Numbered from the stretch's first letter, positions 26,151-35,821 are shown. The stretch is 64,000 nucleotides of DNA from Ignavibacteriales bacterium (GCA_026390815.1 JAPLFH010000033.1:62001-126000), one strand, 5' to 3'. Notes: generated by a model from the sequence alone, not told the origin. Translations and numbers: made by a program.

Positions 26151-27755
26151 ATGAATACGAAGACAAAAATAATTTATTCGACATTTTTTTTATTTTCATT
26201 TTTATGTGCAATTATTTTATTTAGCTGCGATTTGAAAGATCCAACTGAAGGGTTGCAGGTAAGAGTGAAGAATATTGCACGAACTACAACTGTACGTGTT
26301 GAATTCATCGATTCTAAAACTGGAAAAGTTATTGGTTCTGATGTTCCTTATACCATCAACATTTTGTTTGAAGGTTCGAATAAGACTGATATAATAACCA
26401 CTGTAAACGAACCAATAACAACTTTATCTACAAACGATGGTTTTGTTAATTTTGCAATTAGGGATAATATTTCTCCCAGCCAAAACAATCCCATCGAGGT
26501 TCTCTTAGTTTGTAAGAGTGATAAATACCTTTCAACCAGCCAACGGTTATTGATAGCGAGCCCCGGTACACACGGATTTACAATTACTATGGTCAACCTA
26601 ACACAAAACCAACAGGCAGATGGAATAGACACCAAGGAAGAAAAAAAGGGTACTTCCAGCTCAACAACCGGGACAAATCAAGATATTGTTGTTACCTCCT
26701 CGGATGTTACTTCTGAATCAAAAGCAACCATTAAAATTCCCGCCGGCACTATATTAAAAGATTCTAAAGGAAATGATCTTAATGGTGATGTTACAACTCG
26801 CATAACGTATTTTAATCCTCAATCGGAACAAGCCTTAACATCCTTCCCTGGCGGGTTTGATGTTAATACTGACGGTCAGGGCAGAGGCAGCTTTTCCACC
26901 GCCGGATTTGTGGCTATAGACATTTCAGTAAATGGAAATTCGGTTGAATCATTTAGCGGACAGAATGTTAATATTCAAATTGATGTACCTGCCGGTACAT
27001 ATAATCCGACTACAAAAACATCAGTTAAACCAGGAGATGTAATTCCACTTTATAGTTATGACGAAAGTAATGGACAGTGGAAGTATGATGGAGATTATAT
27101 TGTAAAAGCGCAACCGAACCGCAGCAGTAAGATTGGAATTACAATTGAAAATTTAAAACACCTTTCATATTGGAATTTAGACTGGTTTAGCCAGGGTTAT
27201 TGCCCAACTGGAAAAACCATCCGAATAGATGGTTGTTTTACTTCTGTTTTTGCTGTCGTTTATTATGTAAGTGCGCAGGGAATGGAAAATTGGGCAAAAA
27301 GTGGTTGGATTACTGCAAGCGATCCATATATGACTTTTACATATTCTAATCCGACGATAAAAGGAAGAATTAAAATCTTTGAAACGAGTAATTATCAAAA
27401 TGTTACTCCTTTAGGTGTTCTAAATTTGGATTCCTTCTGCGGATCAGAAACTGTTTCATTTCCAATAGTAACTTCTTCCGGGGATTCTCAAGTTGATGTT
27501 TATGTAAGAGGTATTTGCCCCAACGGTAATGTGTTGGATGAAGGTACACTGGATGTTGAAATATTTAAAAACGGAAGCTGGCAGCTTGCAGGTAGGGTTG
27601 TTGACGGTTATATCAAGCTATGCTTAGTAATTAATCAGGAATATACTTTCCGTGTCTACTATGATGGACAATATTATGAGCAGAAGCATACTGCTCACGG
27701 TTCAAGCGAACATGTTGATATAACTTTAGGGAATGATATAGATCTTTGTAGATAA
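26151..27755 (+). CDS. Surface or periplasmic lipoprotein with beta-sandwich repeats
   Basis: A 534-residue lipoprotein with the lipobox ILFSC (Cys about residue 26) followed by DLKDP; Asp at +2 influences sorting in some bacteria. Residues 30-140 resemble a carboxypeptidase-regulatory-like sandwich. Residues about 185-350 contain ATIKIPAGTILKDSKGN, VTTRITYF and VPAGTYNPTTK, a pattern seen in secreted proteins with FAM171- or CILP-like segments. The C-terminal part has another sandwich with paired Cys. Function is unknown. Strong GGGGG lies before the ATG, and a terminator follows its stop. Confidence 0.7.
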   Translation: MNTKTKIIYSTFFLFSFLCAIILFSCDLKDPTEGLQVRVKNIARTTTVRVEFIDSKTGKVIGSDVPYTINILFEGSNKTDIITTVNEPITTLSTNDGFVNFAIRDNISPSQNNPIEVLLVCKSDKYLSTSQRLLIASPGTHGFTITMVNLTQNQQADGIDTKEEKKGTSSSTTGTNQDIVVTSSDVTSESKATIKIPAGTILKDSKGNDLNGDVTTRITYFNPQSEQALTSFPGGFDVNTDGQGRGSFSTAGFVAIDISVNGNSVESFSGQNVNIQIDVPAGTYNPTTKTSVKPGDVIPLYSYDESNGQWKYDGDYIVKAQPNRSSKIGITIENLKHLSYWNLDWFSQGYCPTGKTIRIDGCFTSVFAVVYYVSAQGMENWAKSGWITASDPYMTFTYSNPTIKGRIKIFETSNYQNVTPLGVLNLDSFCGSETVSFPIVTSSGDSQVDVYVRGICPNGNVLDEGTLDVEIFKNGSWQLAGRVVDGYIKLCLVINQEYTFRVYYDGQYYEQKHTAHGSSEHVDITLGNDIDLCR

Positions 27756-27766
27756 AAACTCTTCTC

Positions 27767-27802
27767 ATTATCCTGGCAGGCATTTATACCTGTCAGGATA
27801 AT
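27767..27802 (+). terminator. Strong hairpin terminator after the lipoprotein
   Basis: ATTATCCTGGCAGG (27767-27780) pairs with CCTGTCAGGATAAT (27789-27802) around an 8-base loop, giving 14 pairs with a single G-T. It starts 12 bases after the stop codon. The downstream bases are AT-rich (CCAAATTTATATT). It ends the barrel/lipoprotein operon. Confidence 0.8.
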
Positions 27803-27947
27803 CCAAATTTATATTCTGCTTATTAATATCCAGCAGCCTGTTTGAATCCGCCCAAAGATTTGGTTATGTTAAATGAGAAATATCATTTAAGTAAATGCTG
27901 CAAATTTTTAAATTATTGACATTATAATTTTTCCAGGAGAAAAGTTT

Positions 27948-28409
27948 ATGAAAAAATTCCGTGAAGGTGCAATTGGTGCTTTGATGGATGAGTATGAAAG
28001 AGCCGCAGTGGATTTGAAAGAACTCGTTGGAAAAAAGTCAGGAGAAGATTTTAAAAAAATTCTGGATCCAAATACAACCGATGAAGACTGCAGATCTATT
28101 CAAACAATAATTGCGCACGTAGTTCGTTCCGGTTATGGGTATGCTAACAGCATAAGAAAAAGCTTTGGATCAGAAATTATAAAACCCGATTATAAAATAG
28201 ATTCAGCTGCAGATGCTATTGACGAATTAAATAAAATGCTTTTATTCAGCGCAGAAACGCTTGAGGGAAAATGGAAGATGGCTGATGATGAAATTATCGG
28301 TACAATTGTTACAACTAACTGGGGAAGCCGACTGGATATTGAAGCAATGCTGGAACACGCAATTGTTCACATTCTGCGGCATAGGCGGCAGATCGAAAAA
28401 CTTACATAA
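27948..28409 (+). CDS. DinB-family protein
   Basis: A 153-residue four-helix-bundle protein of the DinB/YfiT-like metal-binding superfamily. The three ligand histidines are visible: His near residue 53 in TIIAHVVRSGYGYA, and two in LEHAIVHILRHRRQI near 138-146. Members are often thiol-transfer enzymes or of unknown role in stress. CAGGAG lies 8 bases before the ATG. The next gene starts 17 bases after the stop, probably in the same transcript. Confidence 0.85.
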   Translation: MKKFREGAIGALMDEYERAAVDLKELVGKKSGEDFKKILDPNTTDEDCRSIQTIIAHVVRSGYGYANSIRKSFGSEIIKPDYKIDSAADAIDELNKMLLFSAETLEGKWKMADDEIIGTIVTTNWGSRLDIEAMLEHAIVHILRHRRQIEKLT

Positions 28410-28426
28410 TAATCTGCGGAAAACAA

Positions 28427-29137
28427 TTGCTTAAACTTCACTGCTTGCTCCACGTTCCTTTTGAAGGACCCGCATATATTAACGATTGGGTGAAAGAGAA
28501 GAATCATGGAATTTCTTTTACCAAATTTTATATGAATCAAAACCCGCCTAAAATTGATGACTTTGATTGGTTAATAATTATGGGCGGACCGATGAACATT
28601 TACGAGGAAGAAAAATATCCCTGGTTAATTAAAGAAAAAGAATTTATAAAGGAAGCGATTAAAAAAGGTAAGGTGGTAATTGGTATCTGTCTTGGTTCAC
28701 AATTAATAGCTGATGCTTTAGGTTCCAGAGTTTACAAGAATGAAAATAAAGAAATTGGTTGGTTCCCCGTTCAGTTAACTAAATCAGCCAAACATCATCC
28801 TCTCTTCAAGTTCTTACCAAATGAAATTAATGTTTTTCATTGGCATGGCGAAACATTTAATCTACCCAAAGATGCAATCCATCTGGCTGAAAGCAAAGCG
28901 TGTAAAAACCAAATGTTCATTTATAAACAAAGAGTAATCGGAATTCAATTCCATCTTGAAATGACAAAAAAATCAATTGAAGAAATAATTGAAAACTGTC
29001 AGGATGAGCTTCAGCAAAACATTTACGTTCAAACCGCCGAAGAGATTAAAAATCAAATGGATTATTCCAATCAATGCAATAATTTAATGAAAGAGTTACT
29101 GGATAAACTGGAAAATAGTTTAAGCTTTGAAAGCTAA
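28427..29137 (+). CDS. Type 1 glutamine amidotransferase
   Basis: A 236-residue class-I GATase domain protein of the GuaA-like stand-alone group. The nucleophile elbow is GICLGSQLIADALG with Cys88. The oxyanion region is IMGGPMNIYEEEKYPWL, and the His-Glu pair is in GIQFHLE (about 175-181). Such proteins hydrolyse glutamine and pass ammonia to a partner or act on gamma-glutamyl compounds. The start is TTG at 28427, since no ATG lies at the conserved N-terminal LHCLLHVPFEGP. The DinB gene precedes it by 17 bases. Confidence 0.88.
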   Translation: MLKLHCLLHVPFEGPAYINDWVKEKNHGISFTKFYMNQNPPKIDDFDWLIIMGGPMNIYEEEKYPWLIKEKEFIKEAIKKGKVVIGICLGSQLIADALGSRVYKNENKEIGWFPVQLTKSAKHHPLFKFLPNEINVFHWHGETFNLPKDAIHLAESKACKNQMFIYKQRVIGIQFHLEMTKKSIEEIIENCQDELQQNIYVQTAEEIKNQMDYSNQCNNLMKELLDKLENSLSFES

Positions 29138-29224
29138 TTTAATGTATCAATCAAGAAATTATATCGGTGGTTTATCGTTTTAAAATTGCTGCGACTCGAA
29201 ATCTTCGTACGCTCATACCGGGAC

Positions 29225-29962
29225 TCATTCATCTTTTCTTTCCACCAATACAAGAAATTCTTCCCGGGTTGCATCATCATTCCATCTTTGCAAGGGTGCG
29301 GGTTGAAGTATTCCTTTTAAGTCCGGTTGAAGATGTAGAAAAGTGAAAGTCTTGTCTTCTCGTAATTCCGCACTTGAGGTTTCAATAATTGGAATCCAAG
29401 TTCCTGTATTAATAAAACATTTGCCATTCTCCGTAAACTGATCAGGATTATGAGTGTGACCGAAAGTTATAATCCTGTAGTCTGGATTTTCCGAAAATTT
29501 TTTCTTTGCAAACTCAGATAACGAACTTGGTTCATCAAGTTGTAAATAAGCAACGATGCGGGCAAATGCGAACGATAACAATAATGGAATTGCACGGGTA
29601 AGTAAATTTATTCGCTGCCCGCTCAAATAGCTCCACAGATTTTTAGGTGCTTGGTTTGAAGATAGTAAACCGATAATAGCAGGCTCCAAAACATTCCAGA
29701 ATCGTATAATTACAAAAATTACCGGAATCAAAACAGCAAGCGCCAGCCACAAAACTCTTCCAAACATATACCTGTAATATCTTTTAGGAATGATTAAAAA
29801 CAAAAATGGAATATGCTGAAATAGAACACGCAAACCGAGAAAGAACCGCTCTCTGAACAGCAATGGAAGAATATTTACTGTTGGGCGGATGTTATCCAAA
29901 AAGGGAAAAGCAAGTTCAATTCTATTAAGCAAATACCGGCGGTTCTTTGTAATCGTATCCAC
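29225..29962 (-). pseudogene. N-terminally truncated metallophosphoesterase
   Basis: A 245-residue frame beginning at GTG. It carries the C-terminal part of a calcineurin-like phosphoesterase: YRIITFGHTHNPDQF and CFINTGTW, preceded by two membrane-helix-like stretches (LFLIIPKRYYRYMFGRVLWL; ALAVLIPVIFVIIRF) and NRIELAFPFLDNIRP. The N-terminal metal-binding motifs (DxH, GDxxD, GNHD) are missing. Upstream on the minus strand the frame hits two TGA codons, and only 230 bases separate it from the next gene, too little for the lost half. I read it as a remnant of a longer enzyme. A functional membrane protein lacking activity is the alternative. Confidence 0.65.
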
Positions 29963-30201
29963 GAAAATTGAAAAGAGGAATCATCAGAGCCCTCCACTAA
30001 CTAGAGTTGATAAAAATTTCCCTAATCCATTTTCAAAATACGATTTGCCCTCAGATAGGTTGTTAAAACAGTTCTACCTTCTAAGAACATATAGAAATAC
30101 AGCTAACTTTTCAAGAGGATTTTATATTGATTGAAGTTTATATTTTCTTGTGAATAATAAATGTTGTTTTTATTTTGTGTTCAACTTACGGAGAACTTAA
30201 A

Positions 30202-31086
30202 ATGAAATATTCTAAATTGGTTTTAATTGCAATTATTCTTTTCTGTTCGGCTTCGTTTCCGCAAAGCAGTCCAAAAAAATTACTAATAAGATGTGATGAC
30301 ATTGGGATGTGTCATTCCGTTAACATGGCATTAGTTGAAATGATAAAAACAGAAACCCCGTTTTCTGCATCGGTTATGGTTTGTTGCCCATGGTACCAGG
30401 AAGCGGTTGAGATTTTAAAAAATCATCCTGAGGTTTCAGTTGGAATTCATCTAACCTTAAATGCTGAATGGAAAAACTATCGTTGGGGACCAGTTCTTGG
30501 TAAGGAGGCTGTTCCAAGTTTAGTTGATAGCTGCGGATATTTCTTTCCTTCCAGGGCAAAACTGTATGCTAATAATCCTAATGTTGAAGATGTAGAAAAA
30601 GAATTGCGGGCACAAGTTGAACGAGCAATGTACACTGGACTAAAGATAGATTATGTTGATTACCATATGGGAACAGCCGTTGATAAACCAGAATACAGAA
30701 AAATTGTGGAAAAGCTTGCGGCTGAATTTCATTTGGGAATATCCAGATATTTTGGTGAAATTGATACACACAATATGTATGATGCACCAATCGAATTTAA
30801 GGCAGATACTCTTAGTAAGATTTTAAGCAACTTAAAAGATAATCAAACAGGTCTGCTTGTTTGTCATATTGGAGTAGATACCCCAGAGCTACAAGCAATG
30901 ATTGACTTGAACCAATTTGGCTTACCGGAAATGAGCAAGCACCGAAACGCAGAACTAAAATCGCTTACTTCAAAAGCAATTACGCAGCAATTAAAAAAAG
31001 ATAAAATCAATTTGTTAACGTACCGGAGCCTCATTAACCAAATTGGATTTGAAAATATGAAGGCGCCAAAATTGGAAGACGATTAA
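30202..31086 (+). CDS. Exported YdjC/ChbG-like carbohydrate deacetylase
   Basis: A 294-residue protein of the YdjC/ChbG family, which removes N-acetyl groups from sugars such as chitobiose. It has the metal-binding set RCDDIGMCHSVN (Asp pair), GIHLTLN and VDYHMG, plus a late RNAEL segment. Unlike cytosolic ChbG it has a signal peptide (MKYSKLVLIAIILFCSASFPQ), so it acts in the periplasm or outside. I chose the ATG at 30202 because GGAG lies just upstream and the signal peptide starts there; the ATG at 30175 adds nine residues before it. It could assist the glycan locus that follows. Confidence 0.85.
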   Translation: MKYSKLVLIAIILFCSASFPQSSPKKLLIRCDDIGMCHSVNMALVEMIKTETPFSASVMVCCPWYQEAVEILKNHPEVSVGIHLTLNAEWKNYRWGPVLGKEAVPSLVDSCGYFFPSRAKLYANNPNVEDVEKELRAQVERAMYTGLKIDYVDYHMGTAVDKPEYRKIVEKLAAEFHLGISRYFGEIDTHNMYDAPIEFKADTLSKILSNLKDNQTGLLVCHIGVDTPELQAMIDLNQFGLPEMSKHRNAELKSLTSKAITQQLKKDKINLLTYRSLINQIGFENMKAPKLEDD

Positions 31087-31124
31087 TTTCAATGTTAAGG
31101 AATAAATTCAAAAGTACTTTAACG

Positions 31125-31141
31125 AAAAAGTCTTGCTTTTT
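31125..31141 (+). terminator. Weak AT-rich hairpin
   Basis: AAAAAG (31125-31130) pairs with CTTTTT (31136-31141) around TCTTG, followed by ATTTTAATT, about 39 bases after the deacetylase stop. It is short and AT-only apart from one G-C pair, so the call is tentative. Confidence 0.35.
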
Positions 31142-31172
31142 TATTTTAATTAATGTATAATTCAATCGGAAT

Positions 31173-31186
31173 TGTTAACGTTAACA
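31173..31186. promoter_or_regulatory. LacI-type operator palindrome
   Basis: TGTTAACGTTAACA is a perfect 14-base palindrome with a central CG, the typical form for LacI/GalR-family operators. It lies 142 bases upstream of the LamG gene that starts the glycan locus, and after the preceding terminator-like hairpin. A TAACATTTG right at the site resembles the promoter -7 box with one extra base, so a repressor could block transcription. No LacI-family gene is in the window; it would have to be encoded elsewhere. Confidence 0.6.
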
Positions 31187-31327
31187 TTTGGAAAATCAAA
31201 TTAAAAAGTTCTGCTAATTTTGAGATCGTTTTTGTTCCTTGATTCTTTATACTTTTAAGAAAATTCATTAAGAAATCTAACTTGAAGGATAATTCATTTA
31301 ACAAAACAAATTAGGAGGAGAATTAAG

Positions 31328-33493
31328 ATGAGTTCAATTTACAAAAGGACCTTTCCGTTCCTGGTGTTTTTTCTATTACTTGGTTCGCAAAAAATTGTTT
31401 CGCAAGCCCTCGAAGAAGTTGGTGGACCTTACACCAAAGATGCAAATACACTTTTACTCTTGCACTTTGATGATAATTTGAATAATGAATCTGACTTTTC
31501 GGCGAATGGTGTTCTTCATAAAAAGGGAGCCGCCGGTACAAACCAAACTGGCTTTTTTGATAATTCGGACATGTCCTTTTTAGGAAAATGCTTATACCTG
31601 GATAATGATTCCAAATCTGATTCTTCTTATGTAACAGTTGCTGATTCTACTACACTTGCTCTTAAAGGCGATTGGACTATTGAAGGATGGATGAACGTCT
31701 TTACTTTTGGTGACGTTGCCGGGGATTATCGGTGGGTTCCAAGGTTATGTATTAAAACCGGCGACGTAGCTTTCTGGCAGCCGAACTGGTGGGTAGAATT
31801 GTGGGGTGATAACAGATGGTTCCAAACCGGTTTCCACACTGCAGATCAGGCAAATTGGCCTGCGGTTACTTCTGCTCCCAATGTAATGGAACCAGGTAAA
31901 TGGGTTCATCTTACTTTCATTCGTGATAATACAAGAAAAATTCTTATTCAAATGATTCACAATACTAACAGAGAGTTAATTTGGTTTGGTTCTGCTTCAT
32001 ACTATCCAACTTTTAATGGAGCAACTATTCCTAATGATACTCCTATAACCACTCATCAGGCTGTGCATATTGGCTGGGCTGGTGCAGAAGGAATACCAAA
32101 TTCCAGTGTGGATTCCTGGTTACATGGTTTTGTTGATGAGATAAGAATAAGTAATGTTATAAGAAATTTTCCCGTTCCACCAATAATGACTTATCTTTCT
32201 CCTTTACCAAATGTTGATGCTTCTGTAGTATCTTATTCTGTTAAAGCTACAATGTTCCCATTTATTCAAGCAGGATCTATTACTGAAGCCAAACTTAAAT
32301 ATTCTATTGATAAAGGTGTAACCTGGAACGAAGCTTTAATGACTAAAGCCGTTGGTGATACTTTTGTTGGTGCAATTCCCAAACAAGTTCCGGGTTCAAT
32401 TATTCAATATTATTGTACTGCTAAAGATAATAATGGATTAGTAGCACAACTTCCATCATCAGGAAATGCTCCTTTTTCATTCGGTATTTATCAGCCCAAC
32501 TCTAAAATGCTAGACCTGGAATTTGAACAGGGAATATTTCCAATTCTTGATGAAGGTGTTTATAATCAGCAGGTAGTTGTACATGGAAATGTTGGTTTTT
32601 CAACAGATGCTAAAGTTGGTACGTATTCGCTTGATTTCCCGCTAGGACAGGATACTTCATATCTTTCTGTGGATTCACCATTCCTATCTACTAAAGATTT
32701 TGCAATTGATTACTGGTTCAAAGCTGCGGGTGATACAATTCTGCCATATATCAGAATGATTATCAGATCTGCTTCCGGAAATCACGTTGACCAGAATTAT
32801 TATATTAGAACAGAAGAACTTCATGGTATTTCCGCTAGATACATGGTTGATCCTACTGTAACTACAAGAACAAAAAACAACGTTGATTTAGTTATGCCAG
32901 GAGGTACTTTAACTCCAAATAAATGGTTCCATGTACTTTATGAAAGAGATGATACTGCTGCGGTATTTGAATTAAGAAATGAAAATGATCAAACAATTTC
33001 CCGTTTATCAGATCTCAAAACAGCAAAGAATCCACCAAGACCTGGATCTTCACCTTTAAGAATTGGTTGGGCAGGAAATTCCTGGGACACACCACCAACT
33101 AACAGAAACTTTATGGGTAAGATGGATGGTATTAAGTTGTATAATTATGCTGCATTAAATTTACCTCACAATCCGTATACTGCAGTTGAAAATGATAATC
33201 CTGAAAATTTACCGGTTAAATACCAGTTATTCCAAAACTATCCTAATCCATTTAATCCGGAAACTGTAATTAAATTTGCTATTCCAAAATCAGATTTAGT
33301 TAGCCTGGAAGTTTACGATATACTTGGAAAGAAAGTACGTACTTTGGTAAGTGAATTTAAGAGTGCAGGAAAATATGAAATTAGATGGAATGGAAAGAAT
33401 ACTAATGGTGCAAACGTAACCAGCGGTATTTATTTCTATCGGTTAAAAACAGCAGACTATTCTCAAATAATGAAAATGTTATTGCTAAGATAA
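31328..33493 (+). CDS. Secreted LamG-domain protein with T9SS sorting domain
   Basis: A 721-residue exported protein. The signal peptide ends KIVSQ (about residue 25). Two concanavalin-like LamG domains lie near residues 34-275 (LLLLHFDDNLNNES, WTIEGWMNV, GFVDEIRISN) and 395-620 (LDLEFEQG, FAIDYWFKA, GKMDGIKLYN), with a sandwich between (KYSIDKGVTWNEA, YYCTAKDNNG). From 630 the T9SS type A domain [12 protein letters not shown] ... YDILGKK ... SGIYFYRL ... KMLLLR follows. LamG domains bind glycans or proteins; no catalytic site is seen. AGGAGGAG precedes the ATG, one of the strongest SD sites here, so expression is probably high. Confidence 0.88.
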   Translation: MSSIYKRTFPFLVFFLLLGSQKIVSQALEEVGGPYTKDANTLLLLHFDDNLNNESDFSANGVLHKKGAAGTNQTGFFDNSDMSFLGKCLYLDNDSKSDSSYVTVADSTTLALKGDWTIEGWMNVFTFGDVAGDYRWVPRLCIKTGDVAFWQPNWWVELWGDNRWFQTGFHTADQANWPAVTSAPNVMEPGKWVHLTFIRDNTRKILIQMIHNTNRELIWFGSASYYPTFNGATIPNDTPITTHQAVHIGWAGAEGIPNSSVDSWLHGFVDEIRISNVIRNFPVPPIMTYLSPLPNVDASVVSYSVKATMFPFIQAGSITEAKLKYSIDKGVTWNEALMTKAVGDTFVGAIPKQVPGSIIQYYCTAKDNNGLVAQLPSSGNAPFSFGIYQPNSKMLDLEFEQGIFPILDEGVYNQQVVVHGNVGFSTDAKVGTYSLDFPLGQDTSYLSVDSPFLSTKDFAIDYWFKAAGDTILPYIRMIIRSASGNHVDQNYYIRTEELHGISARYMVDPTVTTRTKNNVDLVMPGGTLTPNKWFHVLYERDDTAAVFELRNENDQTISRLSDLKTAKNPPRPGSSPLRIGWAGNSWDTPPTNRNFMGKMDGIKLYNYAALNLPHNPYTAVENDNPENLPVKYQLFQNYPNPFNPETVIKFAIPKSDLVSLEVYDILGKKVRTLVSEFKSAGKYEIRWNGKNTNGANVTSGIYFYRLKTADYSQIMKMLLLR

Positions 33494-33509
33494 TTCCTCT
33501 ATATGAAGA

Positions 33510-33530
33510 ACCGGAAGTAATGCTTCCGGT
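33510..33530 (+). terminator. GC-rich hairpin terminator
   Basis: ACCGGAAG (33510-33517) pairs perfectly with CTTCCGGT (33523-33530) around TAATG, followed by CCTTCCTTTA. It lies 17 bases after the LamG gene, which may thus be a single-gene transcript or be attenuated from the operon downstream. Confidence 0.7.
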
Positions 33531-33595
33531 CCTTCCTTTATATCTATATTTGCAGAATTTCATATATCTATAATTCCGATTTTTAAGGTAATGAA

Positions 33596-34312
33596 ATGTA
33601 TTCTAAGTATAAGCAAAAATTTTTAATCGTTATTTCCTTTCTTGTCGTACTTCAATTTTGTAGCTGTCAAACAGGAGTGGAAAATTCACCTTCACCTGGA
33701 ATTGTGCGAGTTATGCTTCGGGCAAATCCTAACGATACTTATATCATTAATAGAAGCGATACTTTCCACATCTTTAATCCATATTATAAAGAGACTTACT
33801 TTAGACTTAATATTTTTCAGGGCGCAGTTTTTTCCGGGGATAAATTTGCCATTCTTTATAAAAACATAAAAAGTTATAGACAGGAAGATTCAGTATATAA
33901 TTTTGCAGAAACAAATTATACAAAGGAGCAAATGGACACTTTAGTTCAGCATTTATTAACCGGCAAAAGTAGGTTGGCGGATCTGAGTGCTGATTATAAA
34001 GCACATACAATATTTGAATCTTATGTACCACCTGGGCATTATAACAGTCTACGGTTCGGTGTAAATGCATCCAAAGATGTTCGTGAAAGCAGGATGATTT
34101 GTTATAACATATATGGGGTTTCGATTCGTATTCCATTAGAAGTTGCCGATAGCGAGGAACTTTTAAAATATCTGGATGTTGATTTTGATGTTACTGCGGA
34201 TAAGGTTACACAAATTAATGTTGAAATTGATTTATTTAAAACTGTTTACAGGTATCGGGATTCTTACAGGTTGGACAGAAAACTAAGAATACTTAATGTT
34301 GAATATTTTTAG
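33596..34312 (+). CDS. Lipoprotein of DUF4382-like type
   Basis: A 238-residue lipoprotein; the signal ends FCSC (Cys about residue 24). The body is beta-rich, and ESYVPPGHYNSLRFGV (about 143-158) resembles the PPGxYxxLR segment of DUF4382-like outer-membrane lipoproteins. The C-terminal VEIDLFKTV fits the last strand of that fold. No function is known. It opens a tight run of lipoprotein, lipoprotein, TonB receptor, secreted partner and PorV-like protein. The gap to the next gene is 32 bases. Confidence 0.65.
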   Translation: MYSKYKQKFLIVISFLVVLQFCSCQTGVENSPSPGIVRVMLRANPNDTYIINRSDTFHIFNPYYKETYFRLNIFQGAVFSGDKFAILYKNIKSYRQEDSVYNFAETNYTKEQMDTLVQHLLTGKSRLADLSADYKAHTIFESYVPPGHYNSLRFGVNASKDVRESRMICYNIYGVSIRIPLEVADSEELLKYLDVDFDVTADKVTQINVEIDLFKTVYRYRDSYRLDRKLRILNVEYF

Positions 34313-34344
34313 AATCGTGTACTATTGATATTCAGGAACTGCTT

Positions 34345-35808
34345 ATGAAAAAACTTTTTACCGCTTTTTCTTTTATAATATTTATTTTCATTATTGGCTT
34401 TGTATTGAATTCGTGTGAAAGACCGACTGAACCAGCAAGACCAAATCTTCCACCAAATACTACAATGGCAAATATACCTAAAGAAGGTGATACACTTTTT
34501 GCCCTGGTTGATTTATTCTGGGATGGTGAAGATTATGACGGTTTTGTCAATCAATATCAATACAGGTATCTTACAATTGGTGTTACAAGGAACGATACAA
34601 CCGCCCCCGAATGGCAAACTACAAAAGAAACCAGCTTAACAGTTGCTTTTAAGTCTGATGATATTCTTAATTACCAAATTTTTCAAGTGCGCGCTGTAGA
34701 TAATTGGGGAGCAGTTGATCCTACTCCAACCGAAAAAAGATTTTATACTGCCAGGGCTGTTCCGCCAACTACTTCAATTCTTTACCCGCGCAATAATCAA
34801 AATTATTTTGTAGTTACCCAACCAACTGATTGGTGGGAAGGTATTAGATTAGATTTTGTCGGGCACGATCAGGATGGTAAAATTGTAGAGTACGCCTGGA
34901 GTGTTGATGATGGCAGCTTAACCTGGACTCCGGATACAACAGTAATAATAACGCCGGATAAATTTAAAGTACCGTTATCTGGTGAACATACTATCAAAGT
35001 AATTACAAAGGATAATACAAATCTTGTTGATGAAGTTGGTGCCGTAGTTAAGATCAATCTTGTTAATCCAAGTTTTGATAAGAAAGTTCTGGTAATAGAT
35101 GCAACTACAGAAAACAATTTTCCTGCAAGCATAAAAAAACCTACAGATGCACAGGTGGATGATTTTTACAGCCAGGTTTTTCCTGGAAGTGACCAATGGG
35201 ATTTAATTGAAAAAAAGGAGATGCCTCCGCCGGAATTATTGGGGCAGTATAAAGTTGTGGTCTGGCACTCTGATGATATGCCGTTTACAAAACCGCACGT
35301 GATAAAAAATTATACTGAGGAGCTGGAAGATTATTTGAATGTTGGGGGCAAATTAATAATTGGCGGCTGGCGCATTCTTAAATCATTTGCATGGGATGCA
35401 AATTTCCCTGTTGTATTTGAGCAGGGTACATTTGTAAATGAATATCTACATATAGTTTCAGTTGATGAAACACCATTAATCCCCGGTGATATGAACAATT
35501 GCAAAGGTGTTGGAAATTTATATAGCACCATTAAAGTTGATTCAGTAAAATTAGCTGGCTTTCCTTACAATGGAAAACTTTCTAATGTAAACATTATTGA
35601 GCTGCCTGCCGGTTTTACTGATGGAATTTATACATACCAAAATGCAAACAATAGTACACTTTATCGGTACCGCGGTAAAATTGTTGGATTAAGATACTAT
35701 GGAACTGTATTCGACGCTGTTATATTCGGCTTCCCGTTATATGTTATTCAATTGGAAGATGCAAAACAAATGGCTAAAGAAGTATTAACTCAAATGGGTG
35801 TTAACTGA
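34345..35808 (+). CDS. Lipoprotein with FN3-like repeats and a GATase-like domain
   Basis: A 487-residue lipoprotein; lipobox VLNSC (Cys about 24) then ERPTEPARP. Residues 35-140 and 145-245 look like two fibronectin-like sandwiches with DGxVxxYxYR and DGKIVEYAWSVDDG. From about 250 an alpha/beta domain follows (KVLVIDATTENN, YKVVVWHSDDMP, LEDYLNVGGKLIIGGW) resembling class-I GATase or ThuA folds but without a Cys nucleophile. It is likely an outer-membrane partner of the TonB receptor that starts 14 bases downstream. The exact role is unknown; SusD signatures are absent. Confidence 0.65.
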   Translation: MKKLFTAFSFIIFIFIIGFVLNSCERPTEPARPNLPPNTTMANIPKEGDTLFALVDLFWDGEDYDGFVNQYQYRYLTIGVTRNDTTAPEWQTTKETSLTVAFKSDDILNYQIFQVRAVDNWGAVDPTPTEKRFYTARAVPPTTSILYPRNNQNYFVVTQPTDWWEGIRLDFVGHDQDGKIVEYAWSVDDGSLTWTPDTTVIITPDKFKVPLSGEHTIKVITKDNTNLVDEVGAVVKINLVNPSFDKKVLVIDATTENNFPASIKKPTDAQVDDFYSQVFPGSDQWDLIEKKEMPPPELLGQYKVVVWHSDDMPFTKPHVIKNYTEELEDYLNVGGKLIIGGWRILKSFAWDANFPVVFEQGTFVNEYLHIVSVDETPLIPGDMNNCKGVGNLYSTIKVDSVKLAGFPYNGKLSNVNIIELPAGFTDGIYTYQNANNSTLYRYRGKIVGLRYYGTVFDAVIFGFPLYVIQLEDAKQMAKEVLTQMGVN

Positions 35809-35821
35809 GAGGCATTAGCTT

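Noticed and set aside
29889-30134. Plus-strand reading frame of 81 codons with an NFPNPF-like string
   Set aside because: It starts inside the antisense metallophosphoesterase remnant, lacks a signal peptide and SD, and the NPF string is too short to be a T9SS domain.
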